DNA from: Anabaena minutissima FACHB-250 | GTDB taxonomy: Bacteria; Cyanobacteriota; Cyanobacteriia; Cyanobacteriales; Nostocaceae | Length of the DNA stretch: 55,306 bases | Assembly (NCBI RefSeq): GCF_014697125.1 | Contig: NZ_JACJRG010000040.1 | Location: 1-55,306, forward strand | Direction: 5' to 3' | Shown: positions 6,367 to 14,523 of the stretch, piece after piece | How the letters are laid out: each line of letters opens with the position of its first letter | Numbering within the stretch: the first letter of the stretch is position 1 | Notes under the pieces: model-generated | What the model saw: only the letters and a program-made list of their open reading frames with translations | What the model was told of the DNA's origin: nothing | The model's database searches: none | Program-made: the position numbers and the translations under genes

Positions 6367-9243
6367 TCAATCTGGTCTTAAATCGTTTGATAGTTCCACA
6401 GTACCCCTAGAGCCATCAATTCTTACCCGTTGTTCATCCTGTAAAATCCAGGTAGCACCTTTGACATCCATGACTGCGGGAATCCCGTATTCACGGGCAA
6501 CGATCGCACCGTGGGAAAGTCTGCCCCCTGCTTCGGCAATCAATCCTCCAGCCCTGACTAATAAAGGGGCCCAACCGGAATCTGTATAAGGTACGACTAA
6601 AATTGTGTCTTTGTCTATGTCTGGTAGGTTCTGTAAATTCCGCACTACCTTAATTCGCCCTTCAGCTTGCCCGTGGCTAGCGGGAATACCTTGCAATATT
6701 TGGTCAGAATAAACACCGACGGCGGTTGTAGGATGGGGAGGTATATTACCGTAGACGACGAGGGGGATTTGCTCAATTTGGCTATCTTGGTGGAATTGCG
6801 ATCGCCTAAATTGGATCATTTGGTTTAAGTGTTGCAGCAATTCGGTGTTAGCATCCACTACTAATAACCGCACTTCCTCTAGTTCCAAAAAGAAGATATC
6901 CCCTGGTTGTTTTAGCCAGCCAGACTGTAACCAAATTTGTTCTAAAGCTAGGAATTTCCAGCGTAATACTGCCAATAACCGCGAATAAACCTCGGTAACG
7001 CGTCCTTTAATATCTATCCGCTTCTGAACTATTCCACGCTTGCGTTTGCTTGGTTCTAAAGCCACTTTTTCTGGTTCACTCAACTGAATCAATTGCACAA
7101 ACAACTGTCTGATGGGTTGGGGTTCTTCCTTCCAAGTGGGAACGGCGATATTAGTACCGACATCACTTAAATAGCCGTAGTCTTCGAGTAGTTCATCTAA
7201 TTCATAGAGAATCTTTTCTCCCTCTGGGGTTTGCTTCAACTGATCAAATACTTGCTCTGGTTCGCATTCCGCTAATATTTGTTTAGCATCGGCGGCTAAG
7301 GTTCTCAAGGAACGTAAGGCGGCTACTTCTGGGGTGACGCTGTTATCGATTTGCTCATCTTTCACCCGAAAAATGCCCTGTCTGATGGCGGCACTTAAGG
7401 GAGCTAAAATGCTGTAGTAAGTGCCAATACGGAGTAATTCTAGGTTAAAATCTATCCTTTCTAATAGTTCAGCCGGTTCTAATTCTTCTGTGCTTTCATT
7501 AGCTAATCTTGACAAACCGGGAATAAATACCTTTTGATAGTCCCGCTTAAAATCTTTTTCTAAATTTAGTTCTTGCTGGAGTAATTTCATTAACCCTGGC
7601 AGATTCTTAAAGGTAGACTGCAAGGGCGGTTTAGTCATTTTTGCGCCCCTAGTTAAAAACTCTAGACTTTCTGGTGGTAATCCCATCCTCAAGAAAATCT
7701 CTCCTAGGAGGGAGGCATTAAAATAAGCTCTAGAGTAATGCAGAGTTGCAGTTTCAGTAAAATCTAATCCTGTTGCGCGATCGCCTAAGACTAAACTAAA
7801 AATATCTCCCCAAACTCCGCAAGTTAAAGGACGATTAATCGACCAAGTGAGGGGATGAACTACCCCAGGAATTACTTCAGCCGCGATTTTGCGCGTCCAG
7901 ATGGGGAGTAGGGTAGTAATAGGTCTAGCTTGCAGCAACCACAGGCTTTGACCATCGTAACTCCATTCAATATCTTGGGGTACGCCTAGGTAACGTTTTT
8001 CAATGCGCCGGGCTAGGTATGCTACTTGCTTGATAATAGCTTGAGGGACTCGTCCTGTCCCCTCCAACTGCACAGATGAAAGATTGTCTGCTTCCACCAC
8101 AAACGCCCGATATTGTTCTGGTGTAACTTTCCCAGAAACGACTTGTGTGGGGCTACCTGGTAAGGCTTCAATTACCACTGCATCGCCTTGCTGGGTGATG
8201 GGATCACGACTAAAAGCGACTCCCGAATATGCGCTTTGGACTTGCTGTTGAATCAGTACCGCCATCGCTGAGTCTGGTAAACCGCGATCGCGCCGATACT
8301 GCACCGCAGCTGAATAATCATAAGAATCCCTAACAATCGTAATAGCTTGCTGCAATTGTTCTTTACTGGTAACGTGCAGCAATGTTTGATATTGTCCAGC
8401 CGCCGAAGCTTGTTCTGAATCTTCCCCAATGGCGGAAGAACGCACTACCAAGGGAGATAAATCGGAAGGTTGGAGAAAATTTAATAATTTTTCGGGATCA
8501 TCACCAGGAACGAGTACCCATCCTTTCGGGACTGAGTAACCCCAACGTTTAATTTGCGAGAGGGTAGAGGCTTTTTGTCCGACTAAGGCAGTATCTAACT
8601 CATCATCTAAAGAAAGAATAACGCGATCGCCGCGCAAATATTCAAAGACTGCCTGAGATTGAGCATCTCCCTCTTGTAATGGTAGGTTCAAATCATCGGG
8701 GATTTTTTTGTAAATCCATCCTAATAATGCAGCTAAGGCCACAGCCGCCAGAATTTTCGGGAAATCTTCGGCATGGAGAATTACCATAAACAAGGGAAAC
8801 ACAACTAAGACTCCATACTTCACGAAAATTCTCGACTGCAACAGGGTAAAGCTAATAATCGCTAGTAACCCCACAAATATCGATAACAGGGGATCATGTA
8901 CCAGCAACCCCCAAACAACGTTGGTTGTCCCTGCGCCTCGCCCTATTGAGTATCTACCAAATACCAAGGTAATTAACGCCAAGAGTTCCCAAACTGATCC
9001 CTCTGGGAAAAAAGCACGGGCTAGAAAAACAGCACCTATACCTTTGAGGGCTTCTGACAGAACAGCCAAAACCCCTGCTATAGTCCCACCATGATAAAAA
9101 GCGGCGGAGACACTGATATTTTTCGTCCCGATTTGTGCTAATCGTCTTCCCTTCAGTGCGTAAGTAATCCAAGCGATTACAGGTAACGCACCCAAGAACG
9201 GACAGACAATTAAAATAGTTAAAGCACCCCAAAGTTCTCTCAT
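6367..9243 (-). CDS. PlsY-like membrane domain fused to PEP synthase/PPDK-like phosphotransferase
   Basis: A 958-residue fusion. Residues 1-190 are hydrophobic and follow the layout of PlsY glycerol-3-phosphate acyltransferase, but the family's phosphate loop (GSGNxGATN) is replaced by GTKNISVSA and the later GKG loop by GRGAGTTNV, so acyltransferase activity is doubtful. From about 210 to 440 comes a PPDK/PEP-synthase ATP-grasp domain (LVGQKASTLSQIKRWG, VVRSSAIGEDSEQASAAG, WLLQARPIT). The C-terminus is the swivelling phosphohistidine domain GGRLSHGAIVAREYGIPAV, with the catalytic His at about 911. The central region is not the PEP-synthase TIM barrel, so the substrate is unknown; rifampin-phosphotransferase-like enzymes have a comparable plan. 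ATG at 9243 is used. It is a single gene converging on the 293-aa gene. Confidence 0.85.
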   Translation of the reverse strand: MRELWGALTILIVCPFLGALPVIAWITYALKGRRLAQIGTKNISVSAAFYHGGTIAGVLAVLSEALKGIGAVFLARAFFPEGSVWELLALITLVFGRYSIGRGAGTTNVVWGLLVHDPLLSIFVGLLAIISFTLLQSRIFVKYGVLVVFPLFMVILHAEDFPKILAAVALAALLGWIYKKIPDDLNLPLQEGDAQSQAVFEYLRGDRVILSLDDELDTALVGQKASTLSQIKRWGYSVPKGWVLVPGDDPEKLLNFLQPSDLSPLVVRSSAIGEDSEQASAAGQYQTLLHVTSKEQLQQAITIVRDSYDYSAAVQYRRDRGLPDSAMAVLIQQQVQSAYSGVAFSRDPITQQGDAVVIEALPGSPTQVVSGKVTPEQYRAFVVEADNLSSVQLEGTGRVPQAIIKQVAYLARRIEKRYLGVPQDIEWSYDGQSLWLLQARPITTLLPIWTRKIAAEVIPGVVHPLTWSINRPLTCGVWGDIFSLVLGDRATGLDFTETATLHYSRAYFNASLLGEIFLRMGLPPESLEFLTRGAKMTKPPLQSTFKNLPGLMKLLQQELNLEKDFKRDYQKVFIPGLSRLANESTEELEPAELLERIDFNLELLRIGTYYSILAPLSAAIRQGIFRVKDEQIDNSVTPEVAALRSLRTLAADAKQILAECEPEQVFDQLKQTPEGEKILYELDELLEDYGYLSDVGTNIAVPTWKEEPQPIRQLFVQLIQLSEPEKVALEPSKRKRGIVQKRIDIKGRVTEVYSRLLAVLRWKFLALEQIWLQSGWLKQPGDIFFLELEEVRLLVVDANTELLQHLNQMIQFRRSQFHQDSQIEQIPLVVYGNIPPHPTTAVGVYSDQILQGIPASHGQAEGRIKVVRNLQNLPDIDKDTILVVPYTDSGWAPLLVRAGGLIAEAGGRLSHGAIVAREYGIPAVMDVKGATWILQDEQRVRIDGSRGTVELSNDLRPD

Positions 9244-9355
9244 TATGGATTTTGGATTTTAGATTTATCTTCCACCTAAAATCTCAAATCTAAACGTCTA
9301 AAGTTTTTCCGCAAGTTTTTGATAATTTTTAGGGCGCACAAGAAATCTAGTTGGC

Positions 9356-9385
9356 GGACACGCGGCTATAACCGGTGTCCTTTTT
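9356..9385. terminator. Stem-loop between the fusion gene and the 38-aa gene
   Basis: GGACAC (9356-9361) pairs with GTGTCC (9375-9380), with a further GG/CC pair inside, followed on the plus strand by TTTTT. Read on the minus strand it lies 14 bases beyond the stop of the 38-aa gene, where it would be preceded by A-residues rather than followed by a T-run. It may end the small transcript or stabilise it. Confidence 0.45.
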
Positions 9386-9398
9386 CGCTGCTATTTGC

Positions 9399-9515
9399 TC
9401 AATTAAGAGCGTAAGCAGACTGTAACGCCCAAATAATCAAAACAGCAATTGATCCCAATAGTAACACAGTAGAGATTGTGACTAGTTTGGGGGCATCTGC
9501 CCCTTCAAATTTCAT
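9399..9515 (-). CDS. 38-aa single-helix membrane protein
   Basis: This short frame encodes a 38-residue protein: a charged N-terminus (MKFEGADAPK), one hydrophobic helix (about residues 11-31, ending in IIWALQSAYA) and the tail LN. A good ribosome site, AGAGGAATT, precedes the ATG at 9515, which together with the clean helix argues for a real gene. Its size and shape match the one-helix subunits of cyanobacterial thylakoid complexes (photosystems, cytochrome b6f, NDH-1), but it matches none that I know by sequence, so no name is given. It lies upstream of, and is co-oriented with, the PlsY/PEP-synthase-like gene, with a stem-loop between them. Confidence 0.65.
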   Translation of the reverse strand: MKFEGADAPKLVTISTVLLLGSIAVLIIWALQSAYALN

Positions 9516-9781
9516 AATTCCTCTATTTAAGTCGGACATAGCTTTGTATTACTCCCTTTGTTACGGTGCTAATTTGTCCGTTTTGATCTTAGTCTTTCTA
9601 TTTGCAGATAGGGCGATTTTACAGATAATATTTTGTTTAAGCTTTGCAACGTTTCTCACATGAATTTTACGGTTTGTTATGATTTTGCTGTTTAAATTTA
9701 TACAAAATTTTTTTTGTAATTAATTACTAGTTTCTAGAGTACCGTTAAGTAAGAAGACTCTTGCTACTACTTGGTAAGACT

Positions 9782-10006
9782 ATGCAAGTTGAAAAGCTAT
9801 CAATTTCCTTACCAGCTTCCCTGGTGCAATTTATTGAAGGTTACAAAGTAGCCCATGAATGTAAATCTCGCTCCCAAGTCATTGAAAAAGCATTACAGTT
9901 GTTGCGAACACAGGAACTAGAACAGGCTTACAGAGAAGCATCTGCTGAAGTTGACAATGATTGGGAAATCACGATTACAGATGGATTAACCGATGAAGCG
10001 TGGTGA
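9782..10006 (+). CDS. Ribbon-helix-helix antitoxin of a MazF-type pair
   Basis: A 74-residue DNA-binding antitoxin. The N-terminus (MQVEKLSISLPASLVQFIEGY) is the beta strand plus first helix of a ribbon-helix-helix domain, followed by SRSQVIEKALQLL for helix two. The acidic tail (EVDNDWEITITDGLTDEAW) is the usual disordered toxin-wrapping segment. The ATG at 9782 fits the domain better than the TTG 21 bases upstream. The stop overlaps the toxin start by 14 bases, the classic translationally coupled arrangement. The antitoxin is expected to neutralise the toxin and repress the shared promoter. Confidence 0.9.
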   Translation: MQVEKLSISLPASLVQFIEGYKVAHECKSRSQVIEKALQLLRTQELEQAYREASAEVDNDWEITITDGLTDEAW

Positions 10007-10337
10007 TATTTATTACGCTAACCTCAGTCCATCTGTAGGTTCTGAGATGGCTAAACGCCGTCCAGTGTTGATAGTTAGCAATGATGCCAATAATCGTGCA
10101 GCTAGCACAGTAACAATATTACCGCTTACATCCAATGTCAGCCGTGTTTACCCCTTCGAGGTTTTACTGAATCCAGAGGATAGTGGTTTACCATTAGCGT
10201 CCAAAGTACAGGCGCAGCAGATACGAACAATTTCTAAGCAAAGGATTGTGTCAGAGGTGGTAAATAGTTTAAGTGAAGACTTGATGCAATTAGTAGATGC
10301 GGCTCTCAAACTACATTTAGGGTTGGAGAGAAGTTAA
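9993..10337 (+). CDS. MazF/PemK-type mRNA interferase toxin
   Basis: A 114-residue endoribonuclease of the MazF/PemK (CcdB-fold) family, which cleaves mRNA at short sequences when free of antitoxin. Family hallmarks are present in order: the N-terminal KRGDIYYANLSPSVGSE with the catalytic-site Arg, KRRPVLIVSND, the central TILPLTSNV, and the KVQAQQIRTISKQRI segment with its conserved pattern. Length and start are typical. It overlaps the upstream antitoxin by 14 bases. The pair is probably intact and functional, as no frame damage is visible. The RNA target sequence cannot be inferred. Confidence 0.93.
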   Translation: MKRGDIYYANLSPSVGSEMAKRRPVLIVSNDANNRAASTVTILPLTSNVSRVYPFEVLLNPEDSGLPLASKVQAQQIRTISKQRIVSEVVNSLSEDLMQLVDAALKLHLGLERS

Positions 10338-10413
10338 CAAACTACAGTAAAATCTCTGCTAAACATTAGGGACTTTCAGAAAATAAGTTCTTAGGCTGGG
10401 AAAAGGAGGGTGT

Positions 10414-11340
10414 TTGCAGGTGAAATTATTATTGGTAATTTTTGGGGTGGTGGTGGTAGCTTTAGTGCTGGGGGAAATCGGATTGCGATCGCTATTTGGT
10501 TTTGGTAATCCCCTGACTTATATTGCTGATGATCAAATCGGTTATTTGTTAGCACCCAACCAACGCACTCGTCGTTTTGGTAATCGCATTGAGATTAATG
10601 AGTATTCTATGCGGAGTGGGTCTATATCCAAAATCCCTGTACCCTCAACGCTGCGAATATTAATCATAGGCGACTCAATTGCTAATGGTGGTTGGTGGAC
10701 AGATCAGACTAATACCATTTCTAGCTTGCTGATGGCTAGCCTGTCTCATCGTCAACCCACCGAGGTGATGAATGCTTCCGCTAACTCCTGGGGGCCAAGG
10801 AATGAACTCGCTTATCTCCAGAAATTTGGGACTTTCCAGGCTCAGTTGGTAGTTTTATTAATTAATACCGACGATTTATTTGCTACTGCACCCACCTCAT
10901 TGCCAGTAGGACGCGATCGCAATTACCCCAATCAAAAACCAGCCTTAGCATATATAGAAGTATGGCAACGTTACGTGCAGAAACAACAGCCGATTCCCGA
11001 AATGAAAGCAGTGCAGAAAGAACCAGGCGATCGCGTGGGTGTTAATCTAGAAGCCATTGCTAAAATTCAAGAATTAACTCGTCAAAACAACAGCAAATTC
11101 CTGCTGATGATGACTCCCCTATTGCGAGAACTAGGTGAACCAGGCCCCCGTGATTACGAAATTAAAGCCCGTCAACGTCTGAATGATTTTACGCAAGCAC
11201 AGCAAATTACCTATATAGATTTTCTGCCGATATTTAACTCTCATACCAATCCTCAAGCCTTATACCAAGACCATATTCATTTGAACTTACAAGGTAATCA
11301 GTTAGTCAGTCAAGAAATCGAGCGATCGCTTCTCAATTGA
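10414..11340 (+). CDS. SGNH/GDSL-hydrolase-like secreted or membrane-anchored protein
   Basis: The 308-residue product has an N-terminal membrane anchor or signal segment (about residues 3-24, LLLVIFGVVVVALVLGEIG) and then an SGNH hydrolase domain: block I IIGDSIANG with Ser at about 88, an Asn region around NASANSWGPRNE, and block V DHIHLNLQGN with the Asp-His pair. Such proteins are esterases or acetyl-transfer enzymes acting on lipids or polysaccharides outside the cytoplasm; the substrate here is unknown. There is no ATG: AGGAGG at 10404-10409 sits 4 bases before a TTG at 10414 and 10 bases before a GTG at 10420, and either may be used. It is followed by a sugar kinase gene. Confidence 0.82.
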   Translation: MQVKLLLVIFGVVVVALVLGEIGLRSLFGFGNPLTYIADDQIGYLLAPNQRTRRFGNRIEINEYSMRSGSISKIPVPSTLRILIIGDSIANGGWWTDQTNTISSLLMASLSHRQPTEVMNASANSWGPRNELAYLQKFGTFQAQLVVLLINTDDLFATAPTSLPVGRDRNYPNQKPALAYIEVWQRYVQKQQPIPEMKAVQKEPGDRVGVNLEAIAKIQELTRQNNSKFLLMMTPLLRELGEPGPRDYEIKARQRLNDFTQAQQITYIDFLPIFNSHTNPQALYQDHIHLNLQGNQLVSQEIERSLLN

Positions 11341-11474
11341 TCCATCTAAGGGACTGCCAAAGAATAAAAGTAGAAAATTAGGGGTGAATGAGCCTCAAAT
11401 GCCAATAAAAAATCAACAAAAATTTAAAATGAGATGAGATGAGATTAACAGTCCCCTTGAAAGACTAAAATGAG

Positions 11475-12452
11475 ATGAGTAATCCTCGTGTTTTGTGCCT
11501 CGGTGAAATTCTATTCGATTGTTTAGCTGATCAGTTAGGGCTAAAGCTAGAAGAAGTGCAATCCTGGACTCCTTACCCTGGTGGTGCGCCAGCTAATGTC
11601 GCCTGTGCTTTGGTCAAATTGGGAACTCCCGCCGCATTTATCGGCGCAGTAGGGGAAGATGAGCCAGGGAACGAACTTGTCCAGCTATTACAAGAAGTAG
11701 GTGTAGATACAAGGGGTGTACAGCGTCATTCTACTGCGCCAACGCGCCAAGTTTATGTGGTGCGGGATCTAGCAGGCGATCGCAATTTTGCAGGCTTTGG
11801 TAAGTATGACACCTCAGAATTTGCCGATACTCACTTGCAAGCCAAACAATTGCCAGAGTCACTGTTTCAAGATGCAGAGTTTCTCGTTTTGGGTACTTTA
11901 GAACTAGCCTACCCTGAAAGCGAAAAGGCAATTAATCGCACTCTAGAACTAGCAGAACAGTATGATTTAAAAATTGTGCTGGATGTCAACTGGCGGCCAG
12001 TCTTTTGGCAAGATGAAAATATTGCGCGGCAAAAAATTCAAGCCCTATTTAAACGGGTCGATTTTCTCAAACTCTCCAAAGAAGAGGCAGAATGGTTATT
12101 TGATACCGCAGATCCAGGTGCTATAACTTACCGCTTAGGGTCGATTGAAGGGGTGCTGGTGACAGATGGTGAACATGGTTGTGCCTATTGCTTGGGTGAG
12201 AATGAAGGTAAGTTACCTGCTTTTGATGTTGCTGTGACTGATACCACTGGTGCAGGAGATAGCTTTTTGGCAGGATTTATCCACCAACTCAGTAAAAATG
12301 GACTCCATAGCCTCAGTGATGCAGATATCGCTAAAAGCATGATTGCTTATGCTAATGCTGTAGGTGCGCTGACTACCATTAAACCAGGTGCGATCGCCTC
12401 TCAACCCACCCCGGCTGAAGTAGAATCTTTTCTAGCTAACCATCAGCGATAG
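11475..12452 (+). CDS. PfkB-family carbohydrate kinase, probably fructokinase
   Basis: A ribokinase-like (PfkB) enzyme of 325 residues that transfers phosphate from ATP to a sugar in the cytoplasm. The N-terminal signature is GEILFDCLADQ with YPGGAPANVACALVKLG. The C-terminal PfkB motif is DTTGAGDSFLAGF, in which the Asp of GAGD is the catalytic base. Overall similarity is to bacterial fructokinases, so phosphorylation of fructose released from sucrose is likely but not proven. ATG at 11475 is used. It runs in the same direction as the SGNH gene with a 134-base gap that contains short GGGACTG/CAGTCCCC inverted repeats. Confidence 0.9.
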   Translation: MSNPRVLCLGEILFDCLADQLGLKLEEVQSWTPYPGGAPANVACALVKLGTPAAFIGAVGEDEPGNELVQLLQEVGVDTRGVQRHSTAPTRQVYVVRDLAGDRNFAGFGKYDTSEFADTHLQAKQLPESLFQDAEFLVLGTLELAYPESEKAINRTLELAEQYDLKIVLDVNWRPVFWQDENIARQKIQALFKRVDFLKLSKEEAEWLFDTADPGAITYRLGSIEGVLVTDGEHGCAYCLGENEGKLPAFDVAVTDTTGAGDSFLAGFIHQLSKNGLHSLSDADIAKSMIAYANAVGALTTIKPGAIASQPTPAEVESFLANHQR

Positions 12453-12578
12453 GGACTGTGAACTAGGAATTTTAGATTTTAGATTATTCAATCCAAAATC
12501 CAAAACTGCAAATCCACTCATTGAAAAGCTGGGGATTGGGGAGAAATGTTTACTGCCCAATTCCCAATTCCCATGCCA

Positions 12579-13238
12579 TTATTCATCTATGCAATTGGGA
12601 ACACCTACAACAGCACAGGGAAAATTAGAACTAAGCTGTTTAATGAGGGGATGGTAAACAGATTTACATCCCAAAAATAAGATATCAGCAGATTCATTTT
12701 CCACCACTGTTCTTAGTTCTGTGCTAACGCCACCGAAGCGCAAATGTGACTTAAAAGAACCTTGCCATTCCTCAGCTAAACTTCTAGCCTGCCAAAGAAT
12801 TCTATCAGCTTCTTGGAGGGAATCTAGCGTCTTCTGTTGTAGATGTAACGCAATTCCTTGAAGTCTTGGTTGAGTTAATACAGATGTGGTAGATTTGGAT
12901 ACTTCACCAATAGGACATTCTAAATTTGGTAATTTATCGACCAGTCGCAATCTATTAATATTTTGACCATCATGACTTTCTTCTAATACATAAACAGCTT
13001 GCACTATGACTTCTTGATTAGTTGCCAACCGTGTCTGATGTGCAATCCAAAAAGCTATATCTAGTGCAGTATGGCTGTTAGGAGAAGCATCATAACCAAC
13101 AATTAAATTCACTGATTTAGCTAGTTGACATTGCTCATAATCAGGTTTTTTGGGTTCTGGCAATAATAGAATTTGTTCAATTAAGTCATCTCGACCCATC
13201 GCGCTTTGTAAGCGTGCTAACATTGGCTTAATGTTCAC
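12579..13238 (-). CDS. Universal stress protein family, riboswitch-controlled
   Basis: A 219-residue cytoplasmic protein with a UspA-type nucleotide-binding fold. The first strand and loop, NLIVGYDASPNSHTALDIAFW (about 44-64), and the later LRTVVENESADILFLGCKS (about 173-191) are characteristic. An N-terminal extension of about 40 residues (MNIKPMLARLQSAM) precedes the domain, and the canonical ATP-binding G-2x-G-9x-G loop is weak (LGCKSVYHPLIKQL), so ATP binding is uncertain. Its leader carries a c-di-AMP riboswitch (13358-13515) plus a terminator-like hairpin, which ties it to potassium or osmotic stress. It lies directly downstream of the ABC importer operon, which has the same type of leader. 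Confidence 0.85.
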   Translation of the reverse strand: MNIKPMLARLQSAMGRDDLIEQILLLPEPKKPDYEQCQLAKSVNLIVGYDASPNSHTALDIAFWIAHQTRLATNQEVIVQAVYVLEESHDGQNINRLRLVDKLPNLECPIGEVSKSTTSVLTQPRLQGIALHLQQKTLDSLQEADRILWQARSLAEEWQGSFKSHLRFGGVSTELRTVVENESADILFLGCKSVYHPLIKQLSSNFPCAVVGVPNCIDE

Positions 13239-13292
13239 AGCTTTGACTTCTCCTAAATTTAACTAAACAATGAATGAGAAGCAGGGTAGAAA

Positions 13293-13314
13293 CGAATAGC
13301 TCAAGGCTTATTCG
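13293..13314 (-). terminator. Putative expression-platform terminator of the USP riboswitch
   Basis: Read on the minus strand, CGAAT-A-AGC pairs with GCT-ATTCG (eight pairs with one bulged A, loop CTTGA), then TTTCT. It lies between the aptamer and the universal stress protein start, where a ligand-controlled terminator would be expected. The T-run is short. Confidence 0.5.
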
Positions 13315-13357
13315 CTAGGAATCCCCAATAACAACTGGTATTACAGCCAAGTTTTGG

Positions 13358-13515
13358 GAGTTCCTTCCATTGCCGACGGAGTTAGCTGACGGGCTAAGAC
13401 TGGAAGGTGTCTCTCTTATGAGTGCCGAGTGCTAATGTTAAGATTAGTCACACCCTGAAGTTGCTACTCTTTATAAGATACGCCCCATAATTTGGTTTCT
13501 CCGCTTCAAATTCAG
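13358..13515 (-). promoter_or_regulatory. c-di-AMP riboswitch (ydaO-yuaA type)
   Basis: On the minus strand the 5' half has GAAGCGGAGAAACCAAAT followed by GGGGCGTATC, and the 3' half has AGCCCGTCAGCTAACTCCGT, then CGGCAATGGAAGGA. These are the conserved blocks of the ydaO-yuaA aptamer (CCGUCAGCUAAC..CGU.GGC near the 3' end, GCGG.GAACC near the 5' end). The two halves are joined by a variable arm. It precedes the universal stress protein gene. In characterised examples c-di-AMP binding turns expression off through a terminator. Confidence 0.88.
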
Positions 13516-13564
13516 TCAAACTAAATTTGAATTAGGCCACCCACTACAGAAATCATAGTCTACT

Positions 13565-14401
13565 TCACTCTTCCTGAGTAAAATATTTATCAAGAAAGTT
13601 TAAGGCATGATTACGAAGTTCAAAATATTCTTTTGAGTTGCGTATAGCAGTTCTATCCCGTGGATGGGGAAAGGGAACTTCTAAAATTTCACCAATTGTA
13701 GCTGCTGGCCCATTGGTCATTAAGACGATGCGATCAGACATATAAATAGCCTCATCAACATCGTGAGTAATCATCATTACTGCTTGTCGATTATTTTCCC
13801 AGATATCTAATACTTGCTTTTGCAATTTACCTTTAGTTAACGCATCTAATGCACCAAAAGGTTCATCCATGAGCAACATTTTTGGACGTATAGCTAAAGC
13901 TCTTGCAATACCTACTCTTTGTTTCATACCTCCAGAAATTTCATCAGGATACTTGTCTGCCGCCGCCGTTAAGTTTACCATTGCCAAGTGTTTGTTCACA
14001 ATGCTAATTTTTTCAGGCCGGTTAGCATTTTTTAACACTTCATCTACAGCTAGACGAATATTGTCTCGGACTGTTAACCAAGGCAACAAAGAATAATTCT
14101 GAAATATCATCATCCTTTCAGCACCTGGCTGGCGAATTTCTTTACCGTCAAGCCGTACTGAGCCAGAGGTTGCTTTTTCTAAACCCGCTACAATTTTTAA
14201 CAGAGTTGATTTGCCACAACCAGAATGCCCAATTACAGAAATAAATTCATTTTCACCGATGCTTAGATTAACTTCATTAAGAACTACAAAGTTACTTTTA
14301 TCTGGTGTCGGATAAGACTTGACTAAATTTTCGATTTGTAAAAAATTTGTGGGAGAGTTAGCTTTTTCATGAGTATCAACTGACAATGGTGTATATTTCA
14401 T
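13565..14401 (-). CDS. ABC transporter ATPase, NrtD/SsuB/CmpD type
   Basis: The 278-residue cytoplasmic ATPase that powers the importer encoded with it. It has Walker A GHSGCGKST, Q-loop FQNYSLLPW, signature ISGGMKQRVGIARAL, Walker B MLLMDEPFGALD and switch MITHDVDEA. The QNYSLLPWLTVRDN stretch and overall length match the nitrate/bicarbonate/cyanate/sulfonate group (NrtD, CmpD, CynD, SsuB). Unlike NrtC or CmpC it has no fused regulatory binding domain. It is the last gene of the permease-binding protein-ATPase operon, 122 bases after the binding protein, in a gap that contains a CACAGAG-type repeat. Confidence 0.9.
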   Translation of the reverse strand: MKYTPLSVDTHEKANSPTNFLQIENLVKSYPTPDKSNFVVLNEVNLSIGENEFISVIGHSGCGKSTLLKIVAGLEKATSGSVRLDGKEIRQPGAERMMIFQNYSLLPWLTVRDNIRLAVDEVLKNANRPEKISIVNKHLAMVNLTAAADKYPDEISGGMKQRVGIARALAIRPKMLLMDEPFGALDALTKGKLQKQVLDIWENNRQAVMMITHDVDEAIYMSDRIVLMTNGPAATIGEILEVPFPHPRDRTAIRNSKEYFELRNHALNFLDKYFTQEE

Positions 14402-14474
14402 TTCACATACTCCTAATAATTACAAATTTTTACCTTACTGAGTGCTGAAATAAGAGGAAGAATAACTAGCACTT

Positions 14475-14504
14475 TTCACCACAGAGTCACAGAGGCACAG
14501 AGAG
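14475..14504. repeat. Interspersed CACAGAG-type repeat
   Basis: The sequence CACCACAGAGTCACAGAGG and its continuation belong to a short A/G-rich motif that recurs in this window at about 15993-16020 and inside the inverted-repeat element at 45186-45274. It is noncoding and lies between two genes of the ABC operon. Confidence 0.5.
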
Positions 14505-14523
14505 AAATAGGTTTCTAGATGAT

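Noticed and set aside
9478..9663. 61-codon plus-strand frame overlapping the 38-aa gene
   Set aside because: No ribosome site, overlaps a better-supported minus-strand gene, and the Phe/Leu-rich tail is compositional.
13358..13515. Cobalamin or glutamine riboswitch as alternative reading of the leader
   Set aside because: The conserved B12 box and the short glutamine-aptamer pattern are absent, while the CCGTCAGCTAAC block and the 5' GCGG/GAAACC block fit ydaO-yuaA.
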